Shown: positions 8,773-18,019, counted from the first letter of the stretch. The stretch: 64,000 nucleotides of DNA from Dinoroseobacter sp039192165 (GCA_039192165.1 JBCCXD010000013.1:1-64000); one strand, 5' to 3'. A program made the numbers and translations. Notes: generated from the sequence alone by a model not told the origin.

Positions 8773-9627
8773 CTAGAGACCCTCGAACCAATCAGCGACG
8801 AGGCCCGGCCATTCGCGCGGAACGGAATGGCCTCCGGGGAAAAGAGCGAATTCCAAAGCCGACCCTTCAGAGCAGCGGTCCCAGGCGCGGCGCCAGAAGG
8901 GGCCGTCTGTTACGAAACGGTCCGCCTTCAGGTGGCTACACCCATTTGCAGCCCTCCAGATCGTCAATGCATGAAAAATATCGCCTTGGGTGAAGGCATT
9001 TGGATCTTCAACCGGCAGACCGTTGACCACCCGTCCCTCCAGAGGAACGGTGCCGTCAATCCAGCCATGGGTATGCAGCATGCGCACAGGGCCGTCACAG
9101 CCTTCGGGATGCGGGCGCCAGAAATTCCCACCGAGTGGTGCATAGGCAGAAAAACTGCCGGGCGCGTGGCAGGCTGCGTAGGCGGTCATCGATCCGCCGA
9201 TGGAAAATCCAGCGAGTATGATCCGCTCCGGATCAAGCCCGAAGCGTGCAACCGCGTCTTCACGCACCCTGGACAGATGGGCGATCTCTTCGTCTTGTCC
9301 TTCAGACAAAGGATGGAAACGCCAGCTGCGTCCACTGCGGCCTCTGCGCGGCACGCCATCGGGCGCGACAATGGCATAACCGCGCTCCAGAAAGCCGTTG
9401 ACCATGCCGCTGTTTTTCAGCGCGCCTTCCCCGCTGCCCCCCCATCCATGGATGTAAACCACGGCCGGTAGAGGCCCCGACACATCTTCCGGTAAAGCGA
9501 CAAAGTAGCTGCGTTCGCCAAGCTCGCACGGTGTGTTTTGCGAGCATGCAGCCGCAGGAGCCACTCCAAACGATGCCGAAATCAAGGCGGCTGAAACAAA
9601 TCCGTACAAGGCGGCGCGCCCGGCCAC
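8773..9627 (-). CDS. Secreted PHB-depolymerase/LpqC-family esterase
   Basis: This 284-residue alpha/beta hydrolase has an N-terminal signal peptide (about residues 1-27, ending APAAAC). The family features are YIHGWGGSGEGAL (oxyanion region), the nucleophile Ser142 in AGFSIGGS, an acidic residue in HGWIDGTVP, and a C-terminal His in PGGHSVP. Members cleave polyhydroxybutyrate or feruloyl/acyl esters in the periplasm. Translation starts at GTG 9627, directly after the TGA of the rhodanese gene, so the genes are translationally coupled. It is the last gene of a YHS-rhodanese-esterase operon; the actual substrate is not evident. Confidence 0.82.
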   Translation of the reverse strand: MAGRAALYGFVSAALISASFGVAPAAACSQNTPCELGERSYFVALPEDVSGPLPAVVYIHGWGGSGEGALKNSGMVNGFLERGYAIVAPDGVPRRGRSGRSWRFHPLSEGQDEEIAHLSRVREDAVARFGLDPERIILAGFSIGGSMTAYAACHAPGSFSAYAPLGGNFWRPHPEGCDGPVRMLHTHGWIDGTVPLEGRVVNGLPVEDPNAFTQGDIFHALTIWRAANGCSHLKADRFVTDGPFWRRAWDRCSEGSALEFALFPGGHSVPREWPGLVADWFEGL

Positions 9628-10080
9628 TCAGTTCACCCGTATCACAGGCAGCTCCCGGCTTAACCAGCCAGGTCCTGATCGAGACCCGAGCATGCCTTCC
9701 GGGATGTCCACGATCGGCCCAATTCCCGCCGCTTCCAGGCGGCGCGTTAACCGTGCCGAACGAATGCCCCTGGCGCAGATCACAGCCACTGGTTGACTGA
9801 GCGAAACCCGCGCGTTTTGCAGCTCGTCCAAGAACTCTTCCTTCCGCATATCGAGCGGGAGCGCATTCTTGGGCACCCCCGTCCTTTCCCATTCGTCCGG
9901 GCGGCGGATATCGATCAGCAGGATCTCCCCTGCCTCAGCCGCTCTAAGCGCTTCGGGAGGGGTCATTGTCCGTGCGGTCTCCGCGGGTGCGCTCCACTTC
10001 GTGAAGCCGGCAAAACCGCCAAGACCAACCGCCGCCACGCCGCCAAGCAGCAGCAAAGAACGGCGGGAGATCAAGGTCAA
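9628..10080 (-). CDS. Exported rhodanese-like domain protein
   Basis: This 150-residue single-domain rhodanese starts with MTLISRRSLLLLGG, a Tat-like twin-arginine leader, then a short linker. The core contains LIDIRRPDEWERTGVP, and the active-site cysteine Cys102 in VICARGIRSARL at the position of the persulfide loop. It would handle sulfane sulfur or serve as a thiol redox protein in the periplasm. The gene lies 9 bp after the YHS gene and is immediately followed (TGA-GTG) by the esterase. YHS-rhodanese neighbours suggest metal or thiol chemistry, but no direct substrate is seen. Confidence 0.83.
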   Translation of the reverse strand: MTLISRRSLLLLGGVAAVGLGGFAGFTKWSAPAETARTMTPPEALRAAEAGEILLIDIRRPDEWERTGVPKNALPLDMRKEEFLDELQNARVSLSQPVAVICARGIRSARLTRRLEAAGIGPIVDIPEGMLGSRSGPGWLSRELPVIRVN

Positions 10081-10089
10081 GCCCTGCGC

Positions 10090-10602
10090 CTAGTTGGTGG
10101 GCGCCGAGGAGGTAAACTTCGGGATCGTACTGGTCGAGGCAGGATCCTCCGCGATGCCGCCCCAATTGCCGGTGGCAAGGGTGATATTTTCCGGAATATC
10201 TTCTTCCCAGAGGCCTACGACGACATCAGTGATATTGAGGTAAAGCTTGCCGTCCACGATCCGCCACAGGTTTGGGTTGGCTGGCACCTTGCCGCCGCGC
10301 GATACGCCGTAGGCGCAGTGTCCATCAAACTGTGGGGCATATTTTGCAGGATCCGCCAGGAATGTATCGCGGTTGGCCTCGCTTGAGAACGCGAAGGTGG
10401 CTCCGTTGTACTCAGCGGTGATGTTCCGGTTGCCCTGTACACCTTCCGGCTGCGCGGTTCCGACGGGTGCCTGCTCCAGGCTAAAATACGAAACAACGTC
10501 GTACCCCGAAACGGCAAATCCGGTTTCGTCGATATACTGGTCGCCGGCGAAGGCTGAAATTGGCAGCAGCGCCAGCAGAGTGGATGCGATGAGGCGTTTC
10601 AT
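10090..10602 (-). CDS. Periplasmic YHS-domain protein
   Basis: This 170-residue protein has a clear signal peptide (residues 1-19, MKRLIASTLLALLPISAFA) and a YHS-type domain: FAVSGYDVVSYF, then ATFAFSSEANRDTFLADPAKYAPQFDGHCAYGVSRG. This arrangement is common in secreted YHS proteins of Alphaproteobacteria, which are thought to bind metal ions. It is the first gene of the YHS-rhodanese-esterase operon. The minus-strand sequence just upstream of its ATG contains AGGAGACTCCC, a good ribosome site. Confidence 0.85.
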   Translation of the reverse strand: MKRLIASTLLALLPISAFAGDQYIDETGFAVSGYDVVSYFSLEQAPVGTAQPEGVQGNRNITAEYNGATFAFSSEANRDTFLADPAKYAPQFDGHCAYGVSRGGKVPANPNLWRIVDGKLYLNITDVVVGLWEEDIPENITLATGNWGGIAEDPASTSTIPKFTSSAPTN

Positions 10603-10715
10603 GGGAGTCTCCTAAGGGCCAATTGAAGGTGCGTGCGTCTGCGACCTTCATATGCGGATGTCTGATCTGAAGCGACTGCCTCTCTCGGGGGAGTGATTGG
10701 ATGTGAGCGCGGTGG

Positions 10716-12602
10716 CTAACCTGCTTTAGCCAAAATCAGCGACTCCGCGCCTGCGGCCTGCTCCGGGGCGCGGTCTTCCGGGATATCAAACAGCCCATGA
10801 CCAAGCGACCATGCGTTGATCGCGGGCAGGGTCGTCAAAACCGCGATCGGGATCGCAAAGACCAACGGCAGAACAATTGCTGCGCCAAACACCAGCGCCC
10901 AGGGCGCGGTTGTCCAGAGCCAGAACATCAAAAGCAGACCACCCAGCGTCTGTGGCCAGAACACGCGCGTCGCCTCGCTCCAGCGCAAAACAGCGCGGCT
11001 GCGTTGCTGCGCATCCCAGCCGACGCGCTTACCAAAGAGCATCCCGATCACAAACAGCGTCAGGCTGAACGCGACGATCGGGGCAGTGAGCATCGAAAAT
11101 ACGATCTCGGCCAAGCCGCCAAGGACAACGCGAACCCGCCCGCCCCACGCCGCACTCTGTGCCGGGTCACACAGCACTTGGCCAATCCCCATGATCTTCG
11201 GCATCAGGTTCATTGTCATGACCACGGCAAACAACCCCAGGCCAGCCCAGAGCGGCACATTCGCGACCTGCTGATCCTGAGCGGCGAGCCAGGCACTAAG
11301 CGCGATAAAGGCTATCCATGCAGGTGCAGCCACGTACATCTGGATTGCCAGCAGAAGCTGCAAGCGGCTAATGGGCTTCAGGCGCCTAAGCCCCAGGAGC
11401 CGGATATACTGCAGATTGCCGTTGCACCACCGAAGTTCGCGTCGCACGAAATCGGCAAGGCTTGGCGGGTTTTCCTCGTGGCTTTTGCTTTCTTCGGCCA
11501 GCACGCGGACCTCATGGCCCGCGCGCCTCAAAAGGCATGCCTCCAACTGGTCGTGACTGAGAATATCCCCGGACAGCGGCCCGCGTCCCGGCAAAGTCGG
11601 AAGCATGCAATGAGCATGGAACGGGTCTGTTCTGATAAGTGCGTTGTGTCCCCAGTTCGGCCCGCAATCGGCCTGCCACCAAGCCGAGCCGAGCGTGTAC
11701 GAGCGCATGCCGTGCCGCATCCCGAATTGGAAAGCCCGCGTGAAGAATGTGCGTGAGGGCAACCCGGTGATGAGCGTCTGAAGCAGGCCGATTTGCGGTG
11801 ACGCCTGCATGACCCGGACGAGCCGCAGGACCGTCTCTGCTCCCATCAGACTATCGGCATCCAGTGGCAGAAAGTAGTCATACTCCCCGCCGCTCCGGTC
11901 CAGGAATTCAGCGATGTTGCCGGCTTTGTAACCAATATTTTTGATGCGACGATGATAAAAAGGCGGAGTTTTTGGCGTGTCTGACTGCCAGGCGGCAATG
12001 CCGGTTTCTTCCTGCCGGATAACCTCTGGGCGATTGCTGTCGCTCAGAATGTGGAAATCAAACTGGTCTCCCCAGCCGCTTTGATGAAGGGCATTCTGCA
12101 AGTTTCGCATGCGAGCAAGCGACTGGTGTGGGTCCTCGTTTCGAAGCGGCATCACAATGGCTATTCGCGAGGTTATCGGTTCTTCACCGGTGATTTGGTC
12201 CAGCGCCGGGAGCACATGATTGGCCGCCCGAGCGCCATGCCGACGCGTCAGGGCAAAGCCGATCAAGCTGTTCCACAAACCAATGGAAAGCCAGGGTAGC
12301 GTCAGCCCATAGGCTCCCAGCATCACGACCTCGATCCATATCAGACCGCCGAATGAAAGAATGGCCGTCATCGCGGAGAACAGCGCACCGATTGTGAAAA
12401 CATTCAACGCCAGAACGAAAAGCCTCCGTTTCTTGAGGGTCGATGGGCAATCGCCCGCGAAAACTGGAGTGGCGTTAAGAGGGGTGGGGGCCTCTTGTTC
12501 AAGCTGAGCCACAGATGTGTCTTGCTTGTCCAAGATATCATTTTGCAAAAGGGTCACAGATTCTGCCTTAGTCAAAGTCCGACGTGAACATGGACTTTGC
12601 AC
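10716..12602 (-). CDS. opgH: Glucans biosynthesis glucosyltransferase H
   Basis: This 628-residue GT2 membrane glycosyltransferase makes the beta-glucan backbone of osmoregulated periplasmic glucans from UDP-glucose. Two membrane helices lie near residues 60-115, then the GT2 domain with IAIVMPLRNEDPHQS, the DADS motif (YFLPLDADSLMG), GDILSHDQLEACLLRR and RRELRWCNGNLQYIRLL (an R/QxxRW-type motif), then several C-terminal helices. It is shorter than E. coli OpgH (about 850) but near the alphaproteobacterial length. The start is GTG 12602, preceded by CTGGAGCT; a later in-frame GTG is possible. opgG, which normally accompanies it, is not in the window. Confidence 0.9.
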   Translation of the reverse strand: MQSPCSRRTLTKAESVTLLQNDILDKQDTSVAQLEQEAPTPLNATPVFAGDCPSTLKKRRLFVLALNVFTIGALFSAMTAILSFGGLIWIEVVMLGAYGLTLPWLSIGLWNSLIGFALTRRHGARAANHVLPALDQITGEEPITSRIAIVMPLRNEDPHQSLARMRNLQNALHQSGWGDQFDFHILSDSNRPEVIRQEETGIAAWQSDTPKTPPFYHRRIKNIGYKAGNIAEFLDRSGGEYDYFLPLDADSLMGAETVLRLVRVMQASPQIGLLQTLITGLPSRTFFTRAFQFGMRHGMRSYTLGSAWWQADCGPNWGHNALIRTDPFHAHCMLPTLPGRGPLSGDILSHDQLEACLLRRAGHEVRVLAEESKSHEENPPSLADFVRRELRWCNGNLQYIRLLGLRRLKPISRLQLLLAIQMYVAAPAWIAFIALSAWLAAQDQQVANVPLWAGLGLFAVVMTMNLMPKIMGIGQVLCDPAQSAAWGGRVRVVLGGLAEIVFSMLTAPIVAFSLTLFVIGMLFGKRVGWDAQQRSRAVLRWSEATRVFWPQTLGGLLLMFWLWTTAPWALVFGAAIVLPLVFAIPIAVLTTLPAINAWSLGHGLFDIPEDRAPEQAAGAESLILAKAG

Positions 12603-12744
12603 AGCTCCAGTCCATTGAACTTTGCGTGTTCTGGCGAAATCATGCTCGTTTCGTTCCTCAGGGCGCGCATGTTCCTAACCCGTTCTTTGCGCTGACTAAA
12701 CTAATGACTGGTGCTCCCATTGAGAGAGCGGCAGTCTGGCTCTT
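12603..12744. promoter_or_regulatory. Divergent intergenic region opgH / FkbM methyltransferase
   Basis: This 142-bp gap carries the promoters of two divergent genes. I see no clear -35/-10 pair or long inverted repeat in it. A short AT-rich patch (GACTAAACTAATGACT, near 12690-12707) is the most promoter-like stretch for the plus-strand gene. Confidence 0.3.
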
Positions 12745-13488
12745 ATGAGCCGACTTGCAACGATGGCTGGACTGATCCGTTCAGTCGCGATCTACCTTTG
12801 CCGTCCTGACCGCACCCGTGCGCAGGCCCGATTCTATGCAGATTTGTTGTCTCCCGGAGACCTGGCATTCGATATCGGTGCGCATTTGGGCAACCGCAGT
12901 CGTGCCCTGCAAAAGGCTGGCGCGCGCGTGGTGGCTCTGGAGCCGCAAGAGCCGCTTCACCGGATCCTCAAACTGACCCTGCCAACGGGGATCACGCTGA
13001 TCAAGGCCGCGGCAGGCGCCGAGGTGGGAACGGCAGTCCTTCATGTCTCGCCACGGCATCCGACGGTGTCGACGCTATCATCCGGCTTTCGCGCGGAAGC
13101 GGCAGCAGTACCGGGCTTTGAGCAAGTTGACTGGTCTGCGCAACAAAAGACAGTCGTCACCACACTTGATGCTTTGATTGCGGCTCATGGGCGGCCTGCC
13201 TACGTAAAAATCGATGTTGAGGGGCATGAGGCCGAGGTTTTAGCCGGACTGAGCACGCCCGTCGAAATGATTTCGCTTGAAGTGATCCCTGGCCTGGAAA
13301 CCCGCGCGCGCGCCGCCTTCGACCAACTTGGCAGGATCGGAATTTATATGTTCAACGTGGCACGCGGCGAAGAAGGCAGATTTCTGTTCGACGATTGGGT
13401 TGATCGCGCTGCCCTGGATCGGTGGATGGAAGAGCTCGAACCCGGCGCAAAGCCATGTGATGTCTATGCCAAGTTGCGCATGCCCTAA
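12745..13488 (+). CDS. FkbM-family methyltransferase
   Basis: This 247-residue protein shows the FkbM fold: LAFDIGAHLGNRSRALQKAGARVVALEP (SAM motif I and following strand, residues about 38-65), VVTTLDALI, and the diagnostic YVKIDVEGHEAEVLAGL block. FkbM proteins are O-methyltransferases, often acting on sugars or polyketides. Its stop overlaps by 4 bp the stop of the convergent glycosyltransferase gene. The nearby opgH and glycosyltransferase make a glycan substrate plausible, but this is only context. Confidence 0.85.
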   Translation: MSRLATMAGLIRSVAIYLCRPDRTRAQARFYADLLSPGDLAFDIGAHLGNRSRALQKAGARVVALEPQEPLHRILKLTLPTGITLIKAAAGAEVGTAVLHVSPRHPTVSTLSSGFRAEAAAVPGFEQVDWSAQQKTVVTTLDALIAAHGRPAYVKIDVEGHEAEVLAGLSTPVEMISLEVIPGLETRARAAFDQLGRIGIYMFNVARGEEGRFLFDDWVDRAALDRWMEELEPGAKPCDVYAKLRMP

Positions 13489-14540
13489 CTGTTCGAGAGC
13501 CGATCAAGGATCGCGCCGGCAATCCGAGCGGTGTCGTCCCATTCGGGCAAATCTGCGCCTGCGGCGCGCGCCGCCTCAGCTTTAGCTGCCCTGAGCGAAG
13601 GAGTGGCAAGCAGCGTGCGCAGCGCGTTTGCAAAAGCTTCTGGATCACGTGGCGGCGCAAACAGACCTGCGCGCTCCGGAACTGTATCCTGGATTGCCCC
13701 TGCCCGGCAGGCGACAACAGGCAGACCGCGCACCAGCGCCTCTGCAAAGACCATGCCATAGCCTTCGAATTCCGACGCCAGCGCGAAGATCTGCGCCCTA
13801 GTCCAAAGCCTGTCCAGGGCCTCCTGGCTGACTTGTCCCTGAATCTCAACCAGAGTCTCCAAACCAAGGTCTCGGCGGAGGGTCAAAAGACCCTCGAAAC
13901 TCGGGGCATCGTGAATTCTGCCGACAACACACGCTTGCCAGTTCAAATCCGCAATCAACCCGAGCGCTTTCAGCAGAACATCATGACCCTTGCGAGGGTG
14001 GTGTAGGCCAACCGCAAGGATCAACGGCGGCTCGATCGCAGCTTGCGGTTGGAGTGGCCGATCAGTGCCGGGCGTCGCGATGGTGATTTTTTCGGCGGGG
14101 ACTCCGTATTCACCCACAAGTAAGCCAGCAGTGTGCGGACTGGGGACAAGCACGTGATCTACCAGCTCCAGATTGGCGCGCTCTGTGGTGAAAAGGTGGG
14201 TCCTTTGCGCCGCATCGAGACCTGACTCCATGGCCAGGGGATGATGAACCATCGCGATCGTGGGCGCTCGAATGCTGGCCAGCGCGACTGGATCGATGCC
14301 ACCCGATACAAACCCATCCAGGATGATTGGTGTTCCGGGATCAACGTCGCTAAGGGCAGCGGCGGAGACTTCCATGTCGCGGTCAGAGGGCATTGGAAAA
14401 CTGTCGGGGAGTCGCAGATGTCGGACTTCGCGTCCGCTTCTGCGCAGGTGTTCAAGAAGGCGTTTCTCGTAGATGTATCCGCCAGTAACGGTATCGAGAT
14501 CTCCCGGGATCGCGAAAACGGCCTTGCGTTTTGGGCTCAT
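13485..14540 (-). CDS. GT4-family glycosyltransferase coupled to an ABC importer
   Basis: This 351-residue GT-B protein ends with the family 4 donor site: LILAVGLHHPRKGHDVLLKAL in the middle and EFEGYGMVFAEALVRGLPVVA near the C-terminus, containing the E-x7-E motif. The sugar donor is unknown. ATG 14540 overlaps the stop of the upstream permease gene (ATGA), so it is translated with the importer genes; a longer frame exists upstream but runs inside the permease. A glycosyltransferase at the end of an NMT1-type importer operon is unexpected. It may be a lineage-specific addition rather than a functional partner. Confidence 0.82.
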   Translation of the reverse strand: MSPKRKAVFAIPGDLDTVTGGYIYEKRLLEHLRRSGREVRHLRLPDSFPMPSDRDMEVSAAALSDVDPGTPIILDGFVSGGIDPVALASIRAPTIAMVHHPLAMESGLDAAQRTHLFTTERANLELVDHVLVPSPHTAGLLVGEYGVPAEKITIATPGTDRPLQPQAAIEPPLILAVGLHHPRKGHDVLLKALGLIADLNWQACVVGRIHDAPSFEGLLTLRRDLGLETLVEIQGQVSQEALDRLWTRAQIFALASEFEGYGMVFAEALVRGLPVVACRAGAIQDTVPERAGLFAPPRDPEAFANALRTLLATPSLRAAKAEAARAAGADLPEWDDTARIAGAILDRLSNS

Positions 14541-16138
14541 CGAACTTGTTCGCTGGCAAAGATCGATAAAACGTGTCGTTCGATCCATGCAACGGCCGCG
14601 TATCCTGCAACAGCCAGCAGAGACACCACCAGGGTTACGCTCCAGAGCATGCCGTAGTCCGACAACGAAGCAGACAGAGCCATCAGTGCTCCAAGACCGC
14701 GTCCAGTTGCCAGCCATTCAACAACCGTAACCGCAAGGACCGCAGCCGGTACTGTCATCCGCGCGGCGCCGAAAAATGCCGGAAGCATAGCGGGCAGGCG
14801 GGCATAGATCAGCGTGCGCCACCTGCTGGCCGCATAGCTCTCCATCACATCGAGGACTTGACCGGGCGCTCTGGAGAGCCCGTGCAAACAAGCGATGAAC
14901 ACCGGAAAGAAGACCAGTACGGCAACAAGGATCGCACTGCCTACAAAGCCCCGGCCCACCACCAGGACCAAAAGCGGAGCAGTCGTCACAATCGGCGCCG
15001 CACGCAGCGCGATCGCAAGAGGCATGGCAAAGGCCGTAAGGCCAGGCAAGAGCGTCAGAAGGGCCGCAAGGCCTGCGCCGATGGCAAGGCCGGCGAAATA
15101 TCCCGGCAAAAGGGCCTTGGCCGTGTCAAAGCTCGCAGCGATAAGTACAGCGCGGTTGTCTGTTGCGGCATCGCCGGAAACCAAAAAAGACCAGACATCG
15201 TCCGGTCGCTTCAAGAAGAACGTGCTAAGTTGCGATATCTCCGCAAGACCCCACCACAGCCCAAGGGCGGCACATGCGGTAAGCACTGCCGTTCGCGTGC
15301 CTTGTCCCGGCCGCCTGCCGGAGTTCTGTGCAACAGGTGGCGCGAGGATGAGCGGCGGGTCCTCTCTGAGCAAACGTCGCGCTAGGTGGCCGATCAGAGC
15401 ATGCAGGAGGATGGACAGCACTGCTGCGAGCGTCGCAATCGTCCATGTTGCGGTGACATCCAGATCACGCATGGCCTGAAGGGTCAGCACGCCCAGTCCG
15501 CGTTCTGCACCGGTGAATTCGCCCACGAGCGCGCCCAGTATCGCGGCAGGAGCCGCGATCTGCAGACCTGAAATCAGGTATGGCAACGCCGCGCGGGATT
15601 GGACCTGAATCAAAGCTGTAAAACGTCCACGTCCATAGCTTTTTACGAGATCGAGCCATGCAGCTGGTACGGCACGCAAACCCACCAGTACAGGTACATA
15701 TGTCGTGTAGTAGACGGCCAGTGCCGCAAGGGTGATTTGCGGGCCTTCTCCGGGACCGAAGAGAACACGCAAGATGGGGCCGGTCGCAACCAGTGGCAGA
15801 CAAAATACCAAAAGAGCGAGCCCGGAAATCACGCCCTGTGCTCTGGGCAGTACGCTGGCCAGCGCCGCAAGACAGACCGCTGCGAGGTTTCCAAGCATGA
15901 ACCCCCAGGCGGCAGACGTCACTGTGGCCCAGGTTGCGCGCGCATAGAGGCCGGAATTTTCTATCGTGTGGCGTAAAACCTCAAAAGGGTTTGCCACCAG
16001 CATGGTATCGGTCGTGACAAAGGCAAGCAGCTGCCAAACCGCAAGTACGGCGCTCGTACCCAACGCGCTTTTCGCGCCCGGGATGCGCAGCAGGTTAGGA
16101 GCAGACCCGACGGATACAGATAGCTCTGGATGTGTCAT
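14537..16138 (-). CDS. ABC transporter permease with two fused BPD domains
   Basis: This 533-residue membrane protein is about twice the length of a SsuC/ThiX-type permease (about 250-270). Two homologous halves are visible. The first has the EAA-loop-like VKSYGRGRFTALIQVQSRAALPYLISGLQIA near residue 170-200; the second has VMESYAASRWRTLIYARLPAMLPAFFGAAR near residue 440-470. This is a tandem fusion that would supply the whole membrane dimer from one chain. It overlaps the ATPase gene by 4 bp (ATGA) and the glycosyltransferase gene by 4 bp. The substrate is probably a small nitrogen or sulfur organic such as a thiamine precursor, judging from the binding protein. Confidence 0.87.
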   Translation of the reverse strand: MTHPELSVSVGSAPNLLRIPGAKSALGTSAVLAVWQLLAFVTTDTMLVANPFEVLRHTIENSGLYARATWATVTSAAWGFMLGNLAAVCLAALASVLPRAQGVISGLALLVFCLPLVATGPILRVLFGPGEGPQITLAALAVYYTTYVPVLVGLRAVPAAWLDLVKSYGRGRFTALIQVQSRAALPYLISGLQIAAPAAILGALVGEFTGAERGLGVLTLQAMRDLDVTATWTIATLAAVLSILLHALIGHLARRLLREDPPLILAPPVAQNSGRRPGQGTRTAVLTACAALGLWWGLAEISQLSTFFLKRPDDVWSFLVSGDAATDNRAVLIAASFDTAKALLPGYFAGLAIGAGLAALLTLLPGLTAFAMPLAIALRAAPIVTTAPLLVLVVGRGFVGSAILVAVLVFFPVFIACLHGLSRAPGQVLDVMESYAASRWRTLIYARLPAMLPAFFGAARMTVPAAVLAVTVVEWLATGRGLGALMALSASLSDYGMLWSVTLVVSLLAVAGYAAVAWIERHVLSIFASEQVR

Positions 16139-16932
16139 TGCGCTGCCAGTGCGCCCTGCCGAAGCGCTTCACCTTTCGCCAACGCCGCCGAAATCTTTGT
16201 AAACGCCGCCTCGTAGACATCCGTCGATATCATATCTGAACAGCGAGGATGGGCGAGCGGCACATCGACATCCTCAAGCACCTGCGCCGGGCGCGGCGAG
16301 AACACCACCACACGATCTGACAGCAGAATTGCTTCCGTGACTGAGTGGGTTACCAGCACAGCGGTCGTACCTTCCGCACGCCAGAGCGGCGGTAGATCGA
16401 GCCCCAACTGGCGGCGGGTTAGCTCGTCGACGGCGCCGAATGGCTCGTCGAGCAGCAAAAGCTTCGGCCGTGTGATCAGGCAGCGCGCGATCGCGGCGCG
16501 TTGGCGCATACCACCCGATAATGCGCCAGGACGCGCATCCAGAAAACCTGTCAGTCCGACACGATGCAGAAGGGCATCGATTGCCGGCACGTCGATCGGT
16601 TGTCGGGCCAGGCGCTGGGCGAGGGCGACATTGCCCCGGGCTGTCCGCCACGGCAGCAAAGACGGGTCCTGAAACGCCACTGCCAGATCGCCGGCGGCGC
16701 GCACTGCATCTGCTGACTGCCCGCCAATACGCAGGTCACCTGCGGAAGGTGTGTCGAGCCCTGCAATCAAGCGCAGCAAGGTTGACTTGCCGCAACCCGA
16801 CGGACCGACCAGCGCCGTTGTTTTTCCTGCGGCGAAGGTCAGATCGAACTCGGACAGTACCTCCAGGCCATCGAAATCACGCGCGAGGGCATGGCAGACA
16901 ACTTCCGGGGGAGCCGCGCGTTCAGGCGCCAT
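16135..16932 (-). CDS. ABC transporter ATP-binding protein (NitT/TauT/ThiZ type)
   Basis: This 265-residue ATPase has Walker A GPSGCGKST, a Q-loop (VAFQDPSLLPW), signature LSGGMRQRAAIARCL, Walker B LLLLDEPFGAVD and the switch His in LVTHSVTEAILLSDRVVV. It is of the SsuB/TauB/ThiZ class. ATG 16932 overlaps the stop of the binding-protein gene by 11 bp; a longer in-frame extension upstream would overlap that gene further and lacks homology. It powers the fused permease encoded directly downstream. Confidence 0.93.
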   Translation of the reverse strand: MAPERAAPPEVVCHALARDFDGLEVLSEFDLTFAAGKTTALVGPSGCGKSTLLRLIAGLDTPSAGDLRIGGQSADAVRAAGDLAVAFQDPSLLPWRTARGNVALAQRLARQPIDVPAIDALLHRVGLTGFLDARPGALSGGMRQRAAIARCLITRPKLLLLDEPFGAVDELTRRQLGLDLPPLWRAEGTTAVLVTHSVTEAILLSDRVVVFSPRPAQVLEDVDVPLAHPRCSDMISTDVYEAAFTKISAALAKGEALRQGALAAQ

Positions 16933-17920
16933 GAACCTCCTCAAGTATAGAGCGGTCCCAAAGATCAGGCGTGACCTTGCGGCCAAGAAGCGCCAGCGTT
17001 TCGATGTTTGATGCAATCGTATCTTCAGTGAACCACCCAAAGCCGTTCGCATCGGTCAATTCGGAGAACATCAGCGGAACCTGACGTTCTGCCTGAAGCT
17101 CCTGCACGGCCAGATCAAGGCCCTGATCAGGGAAGCGGTCGACGGTCTGTTGAGCGGCCGCGTTCGTGTCCTTGCGGTAGATTTCCCACCCTTGCGCCTC
17201 GCCGCGCAACAGTGACACGATTTCGTCCCGTCGGTCCGCAATTGCGGCCTCAGTCGCGATATAGGTCTGCGAGTGTACAGAGTAACCATGGTCTGCCATC
17301 AGCATCGTCTGGCTCTCGACCCCCTGCACAGCCATAGCCACAGGCAGATCGGTTTCCCAGCTCAGCAGGCAGTCGACTTCTCCAGCAAGAAGCGGCGCCG
17401 CCGAGTACTGGGTCGGGATGACCTCGACTGCACTGGCATCGAAATCATTCAAGGTAGCGAGTGCTTCCAGCACGGGCATGTTGGCGAGCGCCATTCCGAG
17501 GCGTTTGCCTTCTAGATCACTGGGAACTGCCACCGGGTTTTTCGGCAGAGACGTAATGGCGAACGGGTTCTTCTGCATCGCTACGGCCAGAATGCGGAAG
17601 TTTGCGCCATTCTCCACAGCAGCGGCCGTGTAATCGGCAGCCGAGATCCCAACCAAGGCAGTGCCGGACACCACCGGTGGCTCGACGGGCGCATTCGGGC
17701 CGCCCGCGTCGAGCGCAACTTCAATGCCTTGCTCGCGCCAAAGCCCGCTGTCCTGAGCGATGTAGCTTCCTGCAAACTGGACGGAGTGGAGCCAGCTCAG
17801 TTGCATTCGCACAGCGTTTTGAGCTGTGGCAAGAGACGGTATTAATCCAGCGGTCACTGCGGCGCCGGCGAGGCCGGATCCAAGGACATGGCGACGTGTA
17901 ATTTTATGTGTGTGGGGCAT
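16922..17920 (-). CDS. NMT1/THI5-like ABC substrate-binding protein (Tat leader)
   Basis: This 332-residue periplasmic binding protein begins with a Tat-type leader (TRRHVLGSGLAGAAV). The mature part has VRMQLSWLHSVQFAGSYIAQDSGLWREQGIEVALDAGGP and later ISAADYTAAAVENGANFRIL, the NMT1/THI5-like fold that binds pyrimidine or amino-pyrimidine precursors and related small organics. ATG 17920 has an AGGACA site just upstream. It opens a four-gene minus operon: binding protein, ATPase, double permease, glycosyltransferase. No TPP riboswitch is recognisable in the leader, so a thiamine role is unproven. Confidence 0.85.
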   Translation of the reverse strand: MPHTHKITRRHVLGSGLAGAAVTAGLIPSLATAQNAVRMQLSWLHSVQFAGSYIAQDSGLWREQGIEVALDAGGPNAPVEPPVVSGTALVGISAADYTAAAVENGANFRILAVAMQKNPFAITSLPKNPVAVPSDLEGKRLGMALANMPVLEALATLNDFDASAVEVIPTQYSAAPLLAGEVDCLLSWETDLPVAMAVQGVESQTMLMADHGYSVHSQTYIATEAAIADRRDEIVSLLRGEAQGWEIYRKDTNAAAQQTVDRFPDQGLDLAVQELQAERQVPLMFSELTDANGFGWFTEDTIASNIETLALLGRKVTPDLWDRSILEEVHGA

Positions 17921-18019
17921 GATTTGTCCTTTGTCTGCCCAACGCTTGCTTACTCCGCGCACTTGCGCAACCCTGCTAAAGGACTACTCGCGAAACTGTG
18001 CGCATTTGGAAGCCTTGCA

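Noticed and set aside
8644..9471. 275-residue plus-strand frame
   Set aside because: It is opposite the opgC end and the esterase gene and has no coherent protein features.
10797..11756. 319-residue plus-strand frame
   Set aside because: It is the antisense of opgH, with a composition typical of shadow frames.
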